DNA from: Triatoma infestans
Lineage: Eukaryota > Arthropoda > Insecta > Hemiptera > Reduviidae
Direction: 5' to 3'
NCBI GenBank assembly: GCA_011037195.1
Contig: JAAEAF010012253.1
Location: 51,947-115,946, forward strand
DNA: 64,000 bases
In this document: positions 1 to 10,855 of the stretch, in pieces
Position numbering within the stretch: position 1 is the first letter of the stretch
How the letters are laid out: every line of letters begins with the position of its first letter
Translations under genes and position numbers: made by a program
Notes under the pieces: model-generated
The model's input: the letters and a program-made list of their open reading frames with translations, nothing else
Databases searched by the model: none
What the model was told of the DNA's origin: nothing

Positions 1-260
1 AAAGAAATAACAAAAGCAACAAACACAACATTGGCAAAAAAATAAATAAATAAAAACCTTAAGCAGCCACACGCACACAACCGCGCAATAAATTTTTCTA
101 CTCAAAGCCTCGCACATACCCAACCCTTAACGTATATCCTAACAATGTCCAGCAATTCCCCAAACAATACAACAAGTGGAAAACTCAGAACTCCAAAAAA
201 AAGAATAGAATAAAATAAATAAATAAAAGTAACCTACCCAAAGCAATCCCTCCAACCTGC
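1..260. other. AT-rich DNA with (AAAT)n tracts, unassigned
   Basis: Two short (AAATA)n tracts lie near 40-52 and 210-232. A 22-codon frame at 145-213 (+) begins MSSNSPNNTTSGK and runs into an A-rich stop-containing tract. It is Ser/Asn/Thr/Lys-rich, but far too short to identify. The window edge cuts any element that extends to the left. Confidence 0.3.
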
Positions 261-478
261 CCTAACTCCGCCTTACAAGGCTCCACGACAATCGGCGCTT
301 AACGCCTCGACCGCAAACCCCCTTAAAGCCCCATAGGCCGGGTCATTCTCCAATAACAAAGAAGGAGAATCGTTGCTCAAGCTGAGGTGAAAGCCCACTT
401 TGCTTACGCCACATTTTTTGATTTGTACAATGTTGGTGGACTGGACTATCACTCTTTGGGTAATCACACTTCTACTAC
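200..478 (-). mobile_element. possible LINE 3' end with (TTTA)n tail
   Basis: Read on the minus strand, a GC-richer, coding-like stretch stays open from about 478 to 273 (it includes ...VQSTNIVQIKKCG...ENDPAYGALRGF...). It then stops and is followed by a tail of (ATAAA)n type at 205-235. A short coding-like end followed by a simple tail is how LINE 3' ends look, but I do not recognise the protein. Family-H-like sequence seems to resume on the right near 480. Confidence 0.3.
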
Positions 479-479
479 G

Positions 480-635
480 TATTTAGGGTAGGTGCCTGCC
501 CCATTCTACTGCTATATATAATGTAAAGGCAAAATCAGTAAAATTTGGAGTATAAAGGCAATTTGTTATTTTTTTATACAATTGTTTTGACAGTAAGAGA
601 AAGGCGTGTGAATGATTCACACGGCATTTTTCTTT
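480..635 (+). repeat. family H 3' end fragment
   Basis: The stretch ends with AGTAAGAGAAAGGCGTGTGA at about 592, then GATTCACACG and a T-run. This is the 3' tip of family H: the subterminal AGTAAGAGAAAG block followed by the GTGTGA/TCACAC hairpin. The upstream sequence (AAATCAGTAAAATTTGGAGT) matches a subfamily also seen before the 3' tips near 13.2 kb and 37.0 kb. Confidence 0.7.
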
Positions 636-639
636 GTTT

Positions 640-1260
640 TTAAATTAGAAAAATTAACCAGAAACTGGATTGTAATTGCCATTTAACATATTTGCAAAAT
701 ACAGTTGTTAATTAAAGTTCGCAATGTTGTGAAAATTCTAATTTAACCTGGTTGAAATGATAATTTAAATTCAGTAATGTGGAAATTCTAATGTGAGACG
801 CGAGTTTCTCTCACTCTCTCTCTCTCTCTGTACCGGTTGCGATATATTCTATGTCCCGTTTTATACCGCCAAACTGAATAACACTGGAATAACTCTCAAC
901 ACTGTGACAAGCCCATGAACAATAGAGAGAGAATAACTATTGTGTACAGAATTCACTTCCTCATCACTTCGTATACCGGATATATATCCTCACCATTTAC
1001 ACCAAACTCCTATCTCTCTGTAAAAGCTTAAAATCTCCCTAATCTAATTTTAAATCAACATAGAGAGCGGGCAACCGGACGAAACGCGTCTAAAGGAGGA
1101 AGTTCCTAAATACATGGTAACAGCATGATTGAAGGGATAAGTGGGAAGTTTTACTAAGTAACTTCCATCAAACATAATAGCATAGCATAGTGCAATAGTA
1201 TATGACAAACAAACATTGGAAACGAATCACACTGATTGGGTGATTAGATGTTGGGAATGC
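640..1260. other. no gene; AT-rich DNA with a short CT repeat
   Basis: No coding signal is seen. A (CT)n tract lies near 811-828. Between about 890 and 1090 there is a purine-rich patch (agagagaga) and a tatata stretch that loosely recall the solo LTR-like sequences elsewhere in the window. I could not find paired ends or a target duplication. Confidence 0.4.
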
Positions 1261-1267
1261 ATTACAA

Positions 1268-2562
1268 ATTTTTATTTTCATTAACTGCAATTACAGGAAG
1301 TATTGTGATTGTAAAATTTTTTCGAGTTATCAAGTTTTCACCGGAAATAACATGTTTTGACGTCCCCTGGGTCCTAAAAAGTGTTTTTTTTTGGGAACTG
1401 GTTTGTGTGGGTCTATGTATATGAACGAAGAATTGCAGAAAGTTCCAATCCAAACTTACCTGTCAAAATTCCTCAACCGGAAGTACCACTTTACTGAATG
1501 GATTTCTTAGTTTTTTCAGCGATTTTCTCAAAAATGACTTCAACGATTTTCTTTAAACCTAACCTAACCACGCATACGCAGAACTACAACATTTATTTGG
1601 AACATTTCTTTGAAAAAATTCATTTAAGGGAACTTTAGAAGGGAGGGGTAGTGTTATGTTTTCCTTCAAAGTGCTTTGAATTTATTGTATAATTGTATCA
1701 TCTAAATAATATTACATAGAATTAAATATGTTACCAATAAATCGGAGCTTGAAGAAAATTTCGGTTGATCGAAAATACGATTCTACTAAAAATTCATTTA
1801 AGAGCAGTTTGGGGGGGGGAATGGGGCGGGGTTGTTTACGTCTAAAGTGCTATTTTTAGTTTATTATACAATTCTATCATCAAAATAATATTAATTGGAA
1901 TTAATTATGTTGTAAAAATTCTGAGTCTAAGAAAATCGGTTGACCGGAAGTACGGTTTAACTGAAGTTATTTCGGTTTTGTAAATTTTATCCATAAAAAT
2001 ACTGACAGGTTTCATTAAATTTATTACCGTAATTATGAATATAAAGAGACTTAACACTTGTGATGTAAACTTTTTTCTGAGAAAGTTCAGTTAAAGAAAT
2101 TTTGTGGGAGGGGGTATCATCATCATCGACCTGAGCTCAATAATCCATTACTGGCTCCTGGCTGCCTCAAGAATCGCCTTCTACTCCTCTCTATCCCGGG
2201 CGACCGCCTACCAATTCCTGATACCCAGAGATCTAGCGTCGCCACTCACACCATCCAGCCATCTTCCCACTTACCTTTTACCGGCTGGTACTACGCTAAA
2301 GAGCTTCTTTCTGGGTGAGGTCTTATCCATTCGTAAAACATGGCCCGCCTATCTCAGTCTTGCTCTTAAGCGAGTACATGTCGCTTTTAGTGGAATGTAT
2401 GATCTCCTCAAATAAGTTATTTGATTAAGTTCAGATTCTCCGAATGACATGAAATTGAAGACAAGAAACTTTTATTAAGAACTATAAGTTTGCCGGATAT
2501 ATCTGTGTAATGTGCTATAAGAGAAAGTTGTCTAAGCGATACACAGCACATATTTTTTTTTT
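1268..2562 (+). mobile_element. family H copy, forward, interrupted by an RTE-like fragment
   Basis: The 5' block (GGAAGTATTGTGATTG, then TTTTCACCGGAAATA) starts near 1290. Two internal repeats follow, with ACCGGAAGT at 1476-1484 and 1943-1951. The copy ends near 2517-2562 with a decayed AGAGAAAGTTGT...ACACAGCACA hairpin and a T-run. A LINE fragment (2118-2396) splits the copy: the sequence before it (GGGAGGGGGTAT) and after it (ATCTCCTCAAAT...GATTAAGTTCAG) is continuous in the related copy near 5790-5870. Confidence 0.7.
2118..2396 (-). mobile_element. RTE-like LINE C-terminal fragment (pseudogene)
   Basis: Minus-strand translation, with a few stops and frame breaks, gives GHVLRMDKTSPRKKLFSVVPAGKR, then WLDGVSGDARSLGIRNW and AVARDREE.KAILEAARS. 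This is the standard tail of RTE/BovB-like endonuclease-reverse transcriptases (GHV-RM ... GRP-RW-D ... W-A-DR-EWR). The element ends on its 3' side in a (GAT)n tail (GTCGATGATGATGATA, at about 2115-2130), as expected for RTE. Flanking GTAT at 2114-2117 and 2397-2400 may be a short target duplication. The family is RTE-like by motif; the clade name is inferred. Confidence 0.65.
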
Positions 2563-3170
2563 ATTAAGATATTCTGAAAATGATGGCGAATTACGGAACC
2601 CCGACACAAAATGAACCAGGTTATTGCGAGAGTAAAACCATCTAGTTATCTCCTATATAGGGGAAGCTCAAACATAACATTCCACTTAGGTAATACCACC
2701 GCATGTCGCAAGGAAGTTTCAGTCAAAAATCCACTAACCGGATGTGCGACTTTTGCAGCTTTTCGTGATTCTCTTGAAAATCATTCCGACGATATTTTCT
2801 TTAATTTCGATACTATTTACACATATTATAAATTCTATCACTTCTATATGAAACAATTGTCCAGAAAAATTGAATTTTTTTTTTGGAATTGTTGGGGCGC
2901 TGCAAAGTTAAGTTTACCTGTAAAGTACCATTTCAGTATAATGTATAGTTCTACCACCTAAATAATATCAAGGCACAATAACAGCATTGTTAGAGCTCCA
3001 AGTTGGAAGAAAATCGGTTCACCCGAAGTGCGATTTTACAGAATAGGTTTGGAGTTCTTTGTAATTCTTTTCGAAATTAAAATTAGCATACTAATTGCCT
3101 AGATATATTTACTTGGATCATTATTTCGGTTAAATTTTTTTTTAGGTAATTTCTGGGGGTGGGAGATTAG
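2563..3170 (+). repeat. family H copy, forward, decayed
   Basis: This copy begins directly after the 3' tip of the previous one. It holds a degraded 5' block (TTCCACTTAGGTAATACCACC is the usual FCGTTTAGGTATCACC-type region), CTAACCGGATGTGCGAC at the first GGAAGT site, then the CGATATTTTCTTTAA and ATAATATCAAGGC portions of the ~300 bp repeat. Long open frames here are by-products of low stop density, not genes. Confidence 0.55.
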
Positions 3171-3755
3171 GCTTGAGGTTTATCTCTAAATTGCACAGCC
3201 ACTGTTTCCAGGCTAAATATGGAGCTGTCGTCATACGGGCTACAATATAACCACATTCATCTACCTGCTTCTAAACCAATGTGTGTAATATATGCTTTTC
3301 CATCTATAATAATATATATACAATTAATTGTATACTGGATGTGAGAAGAAGAGAGAGAATTCGAGAGAATGGATTTTAGAGAAATAAAGTAGACGATATA
3401 AAGTAGGAGACTCAGACTGGCTGAGTAATAAGAAGCTAGTAGATAGGTTGATGACTGGATACTATTGTAAAAACTGTCTTAAAACTGTTCCCGAATTGCT
3501 CTGCTGTCGCTCTATTTATTTATATGGGAAGTAACTAACTTTTGATTATTTGCTTCTTCACTCTATGAATCTTTAATAATTCGGATCCAAATACAATTGT
3601 GATAATCACAGTAAAAGAAAGTCATGTGAATGTAACACACTAGATTATTTCCAAGAGAAAAGAGCTCAAAATTAACATTTACAAAAATACAGATCGATTT
3701 TTCTTTTCTTTTCATTTCTAGTTTTTCTCAGTCTTCTGGATTACGAATAACAGGA
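3171..3755. other. mixed AT-rich DNA ending in a family H 3' tip
   Basis: There is no coding signal. A purine-rich patch near 3340-3420 resembles the 5' part of the solo LTRs but lacks clear ends. At 3609-3646 AGTAAAAGAAAGTCATGTGA then TGTAACACACTAGATT is a diverged family H 3' tip. Confidence 0.45.
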
Positions 3756-4980
3756 TTTTGCACACGACTTTCTCTTACTCTAATTAATGCAATTTAATCA
3801 AGGAAATAATCTTTAAAATTGCAACGTTTAAATGTTCGCCATAAAAACGGTAATTGGGGATTGTAATTGTATACCTGAGCCGGCCATATGTGGAGCAATC
3901 TAGTTTCACAACCAGCAAAGCTTCTGTACATTTAAATTTAAACTAACTGAGTGACATCCAATAACTCTCTAAAATCTTCTCTTTTTTTTGAGAAAAATAT
4001 TTCAAATAAACATGATATGCTTGTATCTATGCAATTAGCATACCAAGTTTAAAGGAAATCGTTTAAGACGTTTTTTAAAAAAATTCTCGAACGATTAAAA
4101 AAAAACCTGTTCTGTAAAGTAGCACTTCTGGTTAACTGATTTTCTTCAAATTTGTGAATTGTTCCAATACGCAGTCATGTATATTGCGTATTTTATAAGA
4201 AAGCTTAGAACTTAATGTCCCCCCTACCAAAAAAAATCTCAAACAATTAAAAAAAACCTGTTCTGTAAAGTAGCACTTCTGGTTAACTGATTTTCTTCAA
4301 ATTTGTGAATTGTTCCAATACGCAGTCATTTATATTGCGTATTTTATAAGAAAGCTTAGAACTTAATGTCCCCCCTACCAAAAAAAATCTCAAACAATTA
4401 AAAAAAACCTGTTCTGTAAAGTAGCACTTCTGGTTAACTGATTTTCTTCAAATTTGTGAATTGTTCCAATACGCAGTCATGTATATTGCGTATTTTATAA
4501 GAAAGCTTAGAACTTAATGTCCCCCCCTACCAAAAAAAATCTCAAACAATTAAAAAAAACCTGTTCTGTAAAGTAGCACTTCTGTTTAACTGATTTTCTT
4601 CAAATTTGTGAATTGTTCCAATACGCAGTCATTTATATTGCGTATTTTATAAGAAAGCTTAGAACTTAATGTCCCCCCTACCAAAAAAAATCTCAAACAA
4701 TTAAAAAAAACCTGTTCTGTAAAGTAGCACTTCTGGTTAACTGATTTGCTTCAAATTTGGGAATTGTTCCAATACGCAGTCATGTATATTGCGTATTTTA
4801 TAAGAAAGCTTAGAACCTAATGGTTTCATTAAGTCCTCCCCCCCCCCCAGTCCTTAATGGTTAAATGGAAACATTAAGTCCCCCCCACCAAAAAAAAAAT
4901 CAATTTTTCCGGAATGATGTTTAAAAAAAAAAAAAAAGTGATCGCAATACTTCCTCTTTCGAGAAATTAGAGAAATTAAA
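3755..4980 (-). mobile_element. family H copy, reverse, containing a minisatellite
   Basis: Reading left to right, this is the reverse complement of family H. ACACGACTTTCTCTTACTC at about 3762-3780 is the 3' tip. Internal sequence follows, and at 4939-4980 TGATCGCAATACTTCCTCTT marks the 5' tip. The left part (CTAATTAATGCAATTTAATCAA...) matches the reverse copy at 34.43 kb, so these two form a subfamily. The middle is replaced by a five-unit tandem array. Confidence 0.65.
4086..4823. repeat. minisatellite, ~151 bp period, about 5 units
   Basis: CCTGTTCTGTAAAGTAGCAC recurs at about 4106, 4257, 4408, 4560 and 4711, a period of 151-152 bp. Each unit continues through CTTCTGGTTAACTGATTT, CCAATACGCAGTCAT and AAGAAAGCTTAGAAC to a C-run plus A-run. 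Units are almost identical, so the amplification is recent compared with the surrounding decayed repeat. The unit is itself a piece of the ~300 bp internal repeat of family H (compare ACTGTTCAGTAAAAGCGCAC...CTTCCGGTTTACTAATTTTC at ~50610). Confidence 0.9.
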
Positions 4981-5585
4981 AATAAAAAATAATTCGTAAC
5001 ACTTCTGTAATTGGTATTAGGTAGAGTAGAAATAGCATAAAGATCTAGCGAGCATGTAGGGACAATGGCGTGTCTAATATTAAGGTGATTTATTTAATAC
5101 TAATTTGCGCAGCATATGAAAAGATGAGTTAAGCTTCAAAAATGATACTAATTTTTGACGTTTCTAGTTTAGAATACATGCACATTGCACTATAATATAG
5201 GATTTACTTGGTGGGGTACCTGCCACTGACAGATATTATTAATGAAACCTAATTAGTACCTTCCGACACAGCATACTAAATCCAAGCTACATTAATTATT
5301 TAAACTCAAAGTTAATGGAAAATTTCTTCTTTTTTTTATTAAGAAAAAAAATAAGGCAGGTGTAAGTAAAATGCTCTACAACGTGTTCTTAATGTAATTT
5401 TTCAAGTTATAATTTGAAAAAAAAATTCGTTCAAACTTGGTCGTGGCCAAAGTCCATGGAAAGGAACATTTTTCTGAAATACTATTTTAATGGTAAACCT
5501 AAAAAGATGTAGGCTTAATGTCATATTTATTTATTGTTAAGTTTATCGCGCTAAAAGTTAGGGCAACTAAAAGTTTATCATACCA
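4981..5585. other. no gene recognised
   Basis: AT-rich sequence with A/T runs and no coding or structured element that I can support. Confidence 0.4.
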
Positions 5586-5587
5586 TA

Positions 5588-5962
5588 CTTTTTACTTTCT
5601 CTTACTAAAAGAAAGTATTGCGATCGTGTCGCTATTTAGATATCGAGTTATCTCGATCAGAAATAAACGTTTTGAAGTCCCCTGTGAATCATTAAATTTG
5701 GTATACATCAAACAGTAAAGATAGAGATACCTATACACTTTTGTTTGAATCTTCTTTTACGAAAAAGTTCTTTTAAGGAGGTTTTTGGAGGGGGGTATGC
5801 TTTCCTCAAAAAAAAAGAAGTCATTTAGATTAAGTTCAGATTCTCCCATTGATATAAAATTGAAGACAAGTAAATAATCCCAAAGAATAAGGAAGTTAGC
5901 AGAAAATTTTCATCATAACTGTATAAGTTGCAGCATGATAAAGTGTTTCATACCAGGGTTTA
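5588..5962 (+). repeat. family H copy, forward, shortened
   Basis: It starts TACTTTTTACTTTCTCTTAC then TAAAAGAAAGTATTGCGATCG (5' palindromic tip). It includes GTTTTGAAGTCCCCTG and a TTTTTGGAGGGGGGTAT stretch, and ends AAGTGTTTCATACCAGGG. Most of the internal repeats are missing. Confidence 0.6.
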
Positions 5963-7230
5963 TTGTAATTTATTTATGTATATAGACCACACTTCACACA
6001 GAAAACAAACTCGACTATTCTTAATCGAAACATTTTTATTATACTCTCATTTTCAGTGACGTTAGGTTCAGTTGTTTAAAGAAAATGATCGTTACAGAAT
6101 ATGTTTCTTTTTGCGTCTGTCGCTGATTGTGTATACCCGGAACTAGTGTACTGTTAAACAACACATAAAATAAAAATAAAAACCGGAAGCAGTTCAAATA
6201 TCTAAATTCAGTAGCCTTCATAAATACTTATGCTTATGTTCAGTAAACCCCATTCAGAGTAAAGTCGCGTAATTCCGATTGTTTCCAGATAATTTGTTCA
6301 ATTACACACAAACTCACCACACACACATACATACGTACATGCAACCTATTCGCTAAAAACGGCTTTTCGTATTCATGGGGCCTCGGTGAAAGCTCCGACT
6401 CCTCGTAAGGAAATAGTAAAAAAAAAATTCCTCTTACAATGGAGAAAGACAGGCCGCCCGCAAAGGATGGACAGTGCAATCCCCATTACTGTCCGATGAT
6501 GGGCAGTGCACTGAGAAGGCTGCGGGGGGCACTATAGATAAATTCCTTTAAGATAATAAGAATAAGAAGGAGTAAGATAAAGTAATAATAATAGAGCCAT
6601 TATTCATTTCTAAAACTATCCCATGTGTTTGCCGCCCACTGTATGTATATAAATCTACACATTGGCCTTTAGTGTGAAAACTTTGGAGTTTTAAAAATAA
6701 AATTGAATGAAGAGTTTACTGTTCTTCTGCGAATATATATTTTATTCTCCTCATAGTAAAATTACGGCCATAAAGTTTAGGTAGCAAAGCCCTCAGTAAT
6801 AGGAAACGACCTGAGTATCAGTTAGAATGGGTGGGGGTGGGGGGACTGGCTGTCATTTTAATAAGAGATAGAATTCTAAAGAAGTTGAAAGTGAGAAAAG
6901 AAAACGGAAAGAAAGTAGAATATTGAGAATACCAAAATATCATAAAATAATTAAACAACAATAGTGAAGGCTGTGTGTTGTAAAATAGGCCGACTATAAT
7001 TGAAGCCCCTACGGGTTCACTGTTTAATAACACTAAGTATAAAACACACTTACACCGATACCGCCCAGATACTTACTAAAAAAAAAATTGGCGGTTGGGG
7101 CGCTCAACAGACGTACAGTTTATATGTGCAGCCATCTGGGTTTAGTGTATGTATCTAGCACACTCATTCAAATTACATCATACTATAAACGACTTCATAC
7201 AAACCCCCATATAACATTTGAAATTTAACG
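5963..7230. other. mostly unassigned; SINE-tail fragment at 6455-6545
   Basis: At 6455-6545 the sequence AGTGCACTGAGAAGGCTGCG, after CTGTCCGATGATGGGCAG, matches the tRNA-unrelated body of the SINE family at 22.5, 25.1 and 41.1 kb, without a tRNA head. The rest holds no gene that I can support. Confidence 0.45.
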
Positions 7231-7410
7231 CCACTAATTGCGCAAAATATCTAAAATTATGGAAATATAAGTTTTCAGGTCCCTTGAGTTCGAAAAATTG
7301 GTTTTTAGAAATTGATTTCTGTTTTGTGTGTGTGGTGGTGTGTGTGCGTGTGTAAGTGTGGCCTCATAACTCAATTAGCGAAAATCTCAGAAGTTCAAAC
7401 CCGATATTCA
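7231..7410 (+). repeat. family H 5' block, truncated by LINE insertion
   Basis: AGGTCCCTTGAGTTCGAAAA, a TGTGTGTGTGG tract near 7325-7350 and CAGAAGTTCAAACCCGATAT match the 5' block order of family H. The match stops at about 7405, where the minus-strand LINE tail (AATAATAATAAATA) begins. Confidence 0.55.
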
Positions 7411-7900
7411 TTATTATTATTTATCTGTGGGGAGGGACCACACCCGACGCTATCTAAAGCTCCACTGGCCCCATATAGCTACCCCAAGAAGAACAACATC
7501 TAACCAGGTCTAGAACAAATATCCAGAACCGGGTCTAATTCATCTAAGATTCATCGCAGTCCGAACAAATCGGACAATAACCTTAAAGAGAATTAGCCTA
7601 AGCTCTTCCACATACATCTATTCCGACCAAAGGTCCTGAACCTAATTTCCTCTCAGCCCAAGCGATCTGTCATAAAATGGATGGATGTTTCCTCCTCTGT
7701 CTCACAGACTCTACAAAATGGATCCGGCATTAGCCCCGTTATGAAGAGATGTCCTTAAATCAAAATGTCCAGTAAGGTTTCCAACCAGATGCCTGAGAGA
7801 TTTCCGTGAAAGACACAGCAGGTCTCATTAATTTGTCCAGACCTCCGATGAGCATCTTGGACTACCGACAACCGACTATGCCCATCCATACGGATGAATA
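7410..7900 (-). mobile_element. I/R1/Jockey-type LINE 3' fragment (pseudogene)
   Basis: Minus-strand frames give DLLCLSRKSLRHLVGNLTGHFDL, HNGANAGSIL and, one frame away, FCRVCETEEETSIHF. This is the post-RNase H C-terminal region of I/R1/Jockey-group LINEs (LTGH-x-L ... C-x-x-C ... E-T--H zinc-knuckle-like motif). There are stops and frameshifts. The 3' end is a (TAA/AAT)n tail near 7410-7425. It lies downstream of a second LINE fragment on the same strand, so two insertions are probably stacked. Confidence 0.6.
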
Positions 7901-7902
7901 CT

Positions 7903-8620
7903 TTTTTTTTTTTTTTTATCCTACGCCGGATACTACTTGCTTATAGGCAATTAAGTTTCGGGCAGACCAATATCTTATAGAGGTTTCTGTGTAACTTAAG
8001 TTTTCTTTACTCTCACCCAATTTACTTCAATTCTTTAAGTGGGTGGCGTCAAAAACTCCCTCCTCGCAAAAAGGACATGTCATTTCATTTAATATTCCTA
8101 GCCTAAATAGATGGCGAGGCAAATAATCGTGGCCTATCAGGGTTCTGAAGTTAGCCTCAAACATAGGGCGTGGCAAAGAATGTGGAATATTTTCCCTCAA
8201 CAAGCAGCCGTAGCGCTTCCCCTCCATATCCATCGACCATTTATGGTTCACCCTATTGGCAAACGCCGCCCGGATTTTCGCTTTGGCAGTCCTTAGCGAC
8301 ATAAGTATAACCGGTTGGTTCTATATACGGTTGAATACTGTGAAGCTGTCCATGACTGGAAGCCTGAAGACACGCCAACACCAGACTCGGGACCAATGTA
8401 AAGGAGAGAGGCGCCTAATTTGGCAAACCTATCCATTTCCTCATTCCCAATAATTCCCATTTCACCTGGTACCCAGACTAGAAGCACATCCTTCAGAGAA
8501 GAAAGCTCTTCCAGTCTTTTAGAACATTCTAACGCCAACCTGGAAGTGAAGACACATGAACTTAGCGCCTTCAGCGCAGCTTAGCTGTCAAACTTGATAT
8601 TTAGTACCGATAATATTACT
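7903..8620 (-). mobile_element. LINE RNase H and C-terminal fragment with poly(A) (pseudogene)
   Basis: In minus-strand order the remains read AALKALSS...TSRLALECSKRLEEL, LLVWVPGEMGIIGNEEMDRFAKLG (RNase H end: W-P-G-x-x-G-x-x-GNE-x-D-x-x-A) and the C-terminal block FRTLIGHDYLPRHLFRLGI, then MTCPFCEEGVFDATHL. The GH-x-x-L-x-x-HL and CPFC--G---D--HL motifs are typical of LINEs with a domesticated-type RNase H. YWSARNLIA follows, and the fragment ends in a 15-base A-run on that strand (T-run at about 7904-7918). The 5' side, including reverse transcriptase, is absent. Two frames are needed, so it is dead. Confidence 0.7.
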
Positions 8621-8639
8621 TTAATGAAGGTTTTTTAAC

Positions 8640-8970
8640 ATTGAAAATGTTTTTTTTGGGGAGGTTACTTGATAAAAATCATGATGACATCTTCCCGAAT
8701 GAGTGCCGAACATTTACGGAGACAGTCGAACCAGTTATCTACATTAATTTATTATACTGTATAGTATTTGTGTAACCAATTTCGAATTCAAACTCTGTGT
8801 TTGGTACGTAACTTGTGAAAATACAATAAAGTATTGTTAAAATCAATTCGGCGTGTTTTTTCTTGACTTTTCTTTACATTCAATCTGTGTGATTGAAATT
8901 AATAAAACTTAGAAAAACAAATTATTATTATAATTCTGTAATTCAATAAAAAAATAAAATAAAAATTCAC
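8640..8970. other. no gene recognised
   Basis: AT-rich sequence between the LINE fragment and the next family H copy. I see no supportable feature. Confidence 0.4.
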
Positions 8971-8974
8971 TGTT

Positions 8975-9742
8975 TAACTTCTTCGTGAAAAATGAAGTAT
9001 TTTTTTTTTCAGTTTTTTAAGATTTTTTCGAAAACGGCTCCAACGATTTCCTTTAAACTATGATATCAACCACACAGACAAAAGGTCTAACTTTTATTTG
9101 AAACATTTCTCCGGAAAAATTCATTTAAGGGTACTTTTGGGGGAGGTGTGAGGTTAGGTTTTCCTCTAAATTGCTATTTCAGTTTATTACACAGTTCTAT
9201 CATCTAAATAATATTAATTAGAATTAAATATGATGTTGAAATTTCGAGCTTGAAAAAAACCGGATGACCGGAAGTGGGTTTTCACTAGGAAGTATTTTTC
9301 AGTTTTCTACTATTTTCTCTAAAACGACTCCAACTATTTTCTTTAAACTTGGAATGTGAATTACACATCTAAAAAGCTGCAACTATTATTTGTAACATTT
9401 CTCCTGGTAAACTCATTTAATGGGGTTTTTGGAAGAGGGGAGGGGTTATGTTTTGCTCTAAAGTGCTATCGTAGTTGATTATACAAATCTACCATCCAAA
9501 CAAAATTAATTAGAAATAAATAGATTGCCAAAATTGTGAGTTTTTAAGAAAATTAGTAAACCGGAGGTGCGTTTTAACTGAACAGTTTTTTTAATTTTCG
9601 CTATTTTCTCCATAAAAACACCGACGAATTTCATTTAATTTGGGTATACTAACTACAAAAAAATTTGTAAATTATAATTTTGAAAACTGGAGTAAGAGAA
9701 AGTTGTGTGAGTGTTTCACACCAGGATTTTGTATCTTTAGTA
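8975..9742 (+). mobile_element. family H copy, forward, 5' truncated
   Basis: The copy shows the internal structure clearly. Repeat 1 runs from TCAGTTTTTTAAGATTTTTT to ATGACCGGAAGTGGG (9267-9275 is ACCGGAAGT). Repeat 2 starts with the same TTTTTCAGTTTTCTA and ends AAACCGGAGGTGCG near 9562, 296 bp later. A third, truncated repeat follows, then ACTGGAGTAAGAGAAAGTTG, TGTGAGTGTTTCACACCAGG. The 5' palindromic tip is missing. Confidence 0.75.
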
Positions 9743-10190
9743 AGAGAGCACTAAATTTATTGTTATGCAACAAATAAGCAAAAATTTTAATGTAAATTAG
9801 GTTAATAGAGCAGAATCCACAGAATGTTTGTGAATACTAAAGAATTCTAAAGAGGCTTTGCGAAAACCAGGAACGAGAGAATATCATATATATATTTAGA
9901 GAGACAGAGAGATACAGCAGAATATACACTTCTGGGTGGTGAGTGTATTAAAGTCTTGTTCATTTAATATTCTATTTCGAATTAGCTGGTTTTCATTTAT
10001 TTAATTATTTTTTTTATGTTAATAAAGTTTAATGGATATTAGAGTTGTTTTTATTTATTACAAATCAAATTTAAAAGAACTAGTTCACACTCATACAACT
10101 TCCTCTTACTGCGAGCTCACAGCTATAGCTCACAAGTTTCTTTAAAAGTATAATTAATTGCCCTTCTAATCTAATGTAATCTAGAACTCG
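9743..10190. other. unassigned; LTR-like promoter patch
   Basis: Around 9880-9945, ATATATATATTTAGAGAGAC and AATATACACTTC resemble the LTR at 10480-10827 (ATATATATAGAGCG ... AATATACACTTC), so a related LTR fragment is likely. I could not define its ends. Confidence 0.35.
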
Positions 10191-10855
10191 GGGCCTCCAT
10201 GGAAGTTCAGCACTTAGGCCACTGCTGTGCCCATTGAGAACCCCGTAGAACATCTCTCATCCGCCCTGTGTCATTAAAAAAACACCAGGGCTGAGACAAG
10301 TGAAATTTCTGAGCCCGTATTTGGCTCCAGATTGTGGGCGCCAAATTTCTGGAATTATCTGCGAGCATAATGCAAGCAGTCTCCAGAAAGGTGGAACGGT
10401 TTCTCATCCTTTTGGTCGCATTTCCTGCAAAGTGTGTCCGTAAAGAGACCCACTTTATGCAGATGCTTCCTTTAAAAGGTGTCACAGCAACCAAAGAGAG
10501 ATCATCAACCAAAGAGAGTAAAGAGAAGAGAAACGAACCCAACCACTCTCTCGTTATGGAGTGGGAGAAACATATATATAGAGCGACGGACAGTCCAGAA
10601 ATATACACTTCAATACAGTTCATACTACTGAGTCATAATACGATTCATACATCCAATCACTTCATGGCATTACCCATTTTCCACTCTACCATACAGTATC
10701 ATTACAAGTGTAAAGTCCAGGCAGACAGGGTCATTCATTATTATTATACATAATTAACCAGTGTTAACCCTGTCTTCTTATTTCATCAACCAGACCCAAA
10801 TTATCTCCACCTAACTCATCTATTATAAAGGTAAACACTTTTACCAGTTGTAACC
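10190..10855 (-). mobile_element. I/R1-type LINE C-terminal fragment split by a solo LTR (pseudogene)
   Basis: Minus-strand frames contain KGSICIKWVSLRTHFAGNAT, RMRNRSTFLETA and NLAPTIWSQIRAQ. These line up with the LINE pattern L-x-x-HL-x-x-MGL ... CRKCD ... ET--H-LC-C-AL, read through frame shifts. The upstream end (V-T-T-G-K-S-V-Y-L) lies at 10832-10853, on the other side of the LTR at 10480-10827. So the LTR landed inside an already inserted LINE. Confidence 0.55.
10480..10827. mobile_element. solo LTR, copy 1
   Basis: The segment starts TGTCACAG and ends CATCTATTATA. It is flanked by AAGG (10476-10479 and 10828-10831), or AAAGG if the LTR ends one base earlier. It shares AGTGTAAAGTCCAGGCAG and the CTATTATA end with the LTR at 49312-49635. 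A TATATATAGAG stretch lies near 10573. There are no internal gag or pol sequences and no second LTR, so it is a solo LTR. Its superfamily is unknown. Confidence 0.6.

Noticed and set aside
2104..2415. 103-codon open frame on the plus strand
   Set aside because: It is the antisense shadow of an RTE-like C-terminal fragment whose motifs read on the minus strand.
2611..2961. 116-codon open frame on the plus strand
   Set aside because: It lies wholly in a family H copy and is translated differently in each copy; no conserved protein.
4086..4823. CRISPR-like array
   Set aside because: Units are 151 bp with no unique spacers, in a eukaryotic repeat; it is a minisatellite.
10334..10753. 139-codon open frame on the plus strand
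   Set aside because: It spans antisense LINE and solo LTR sequence, so it joins two unrelated insertions.
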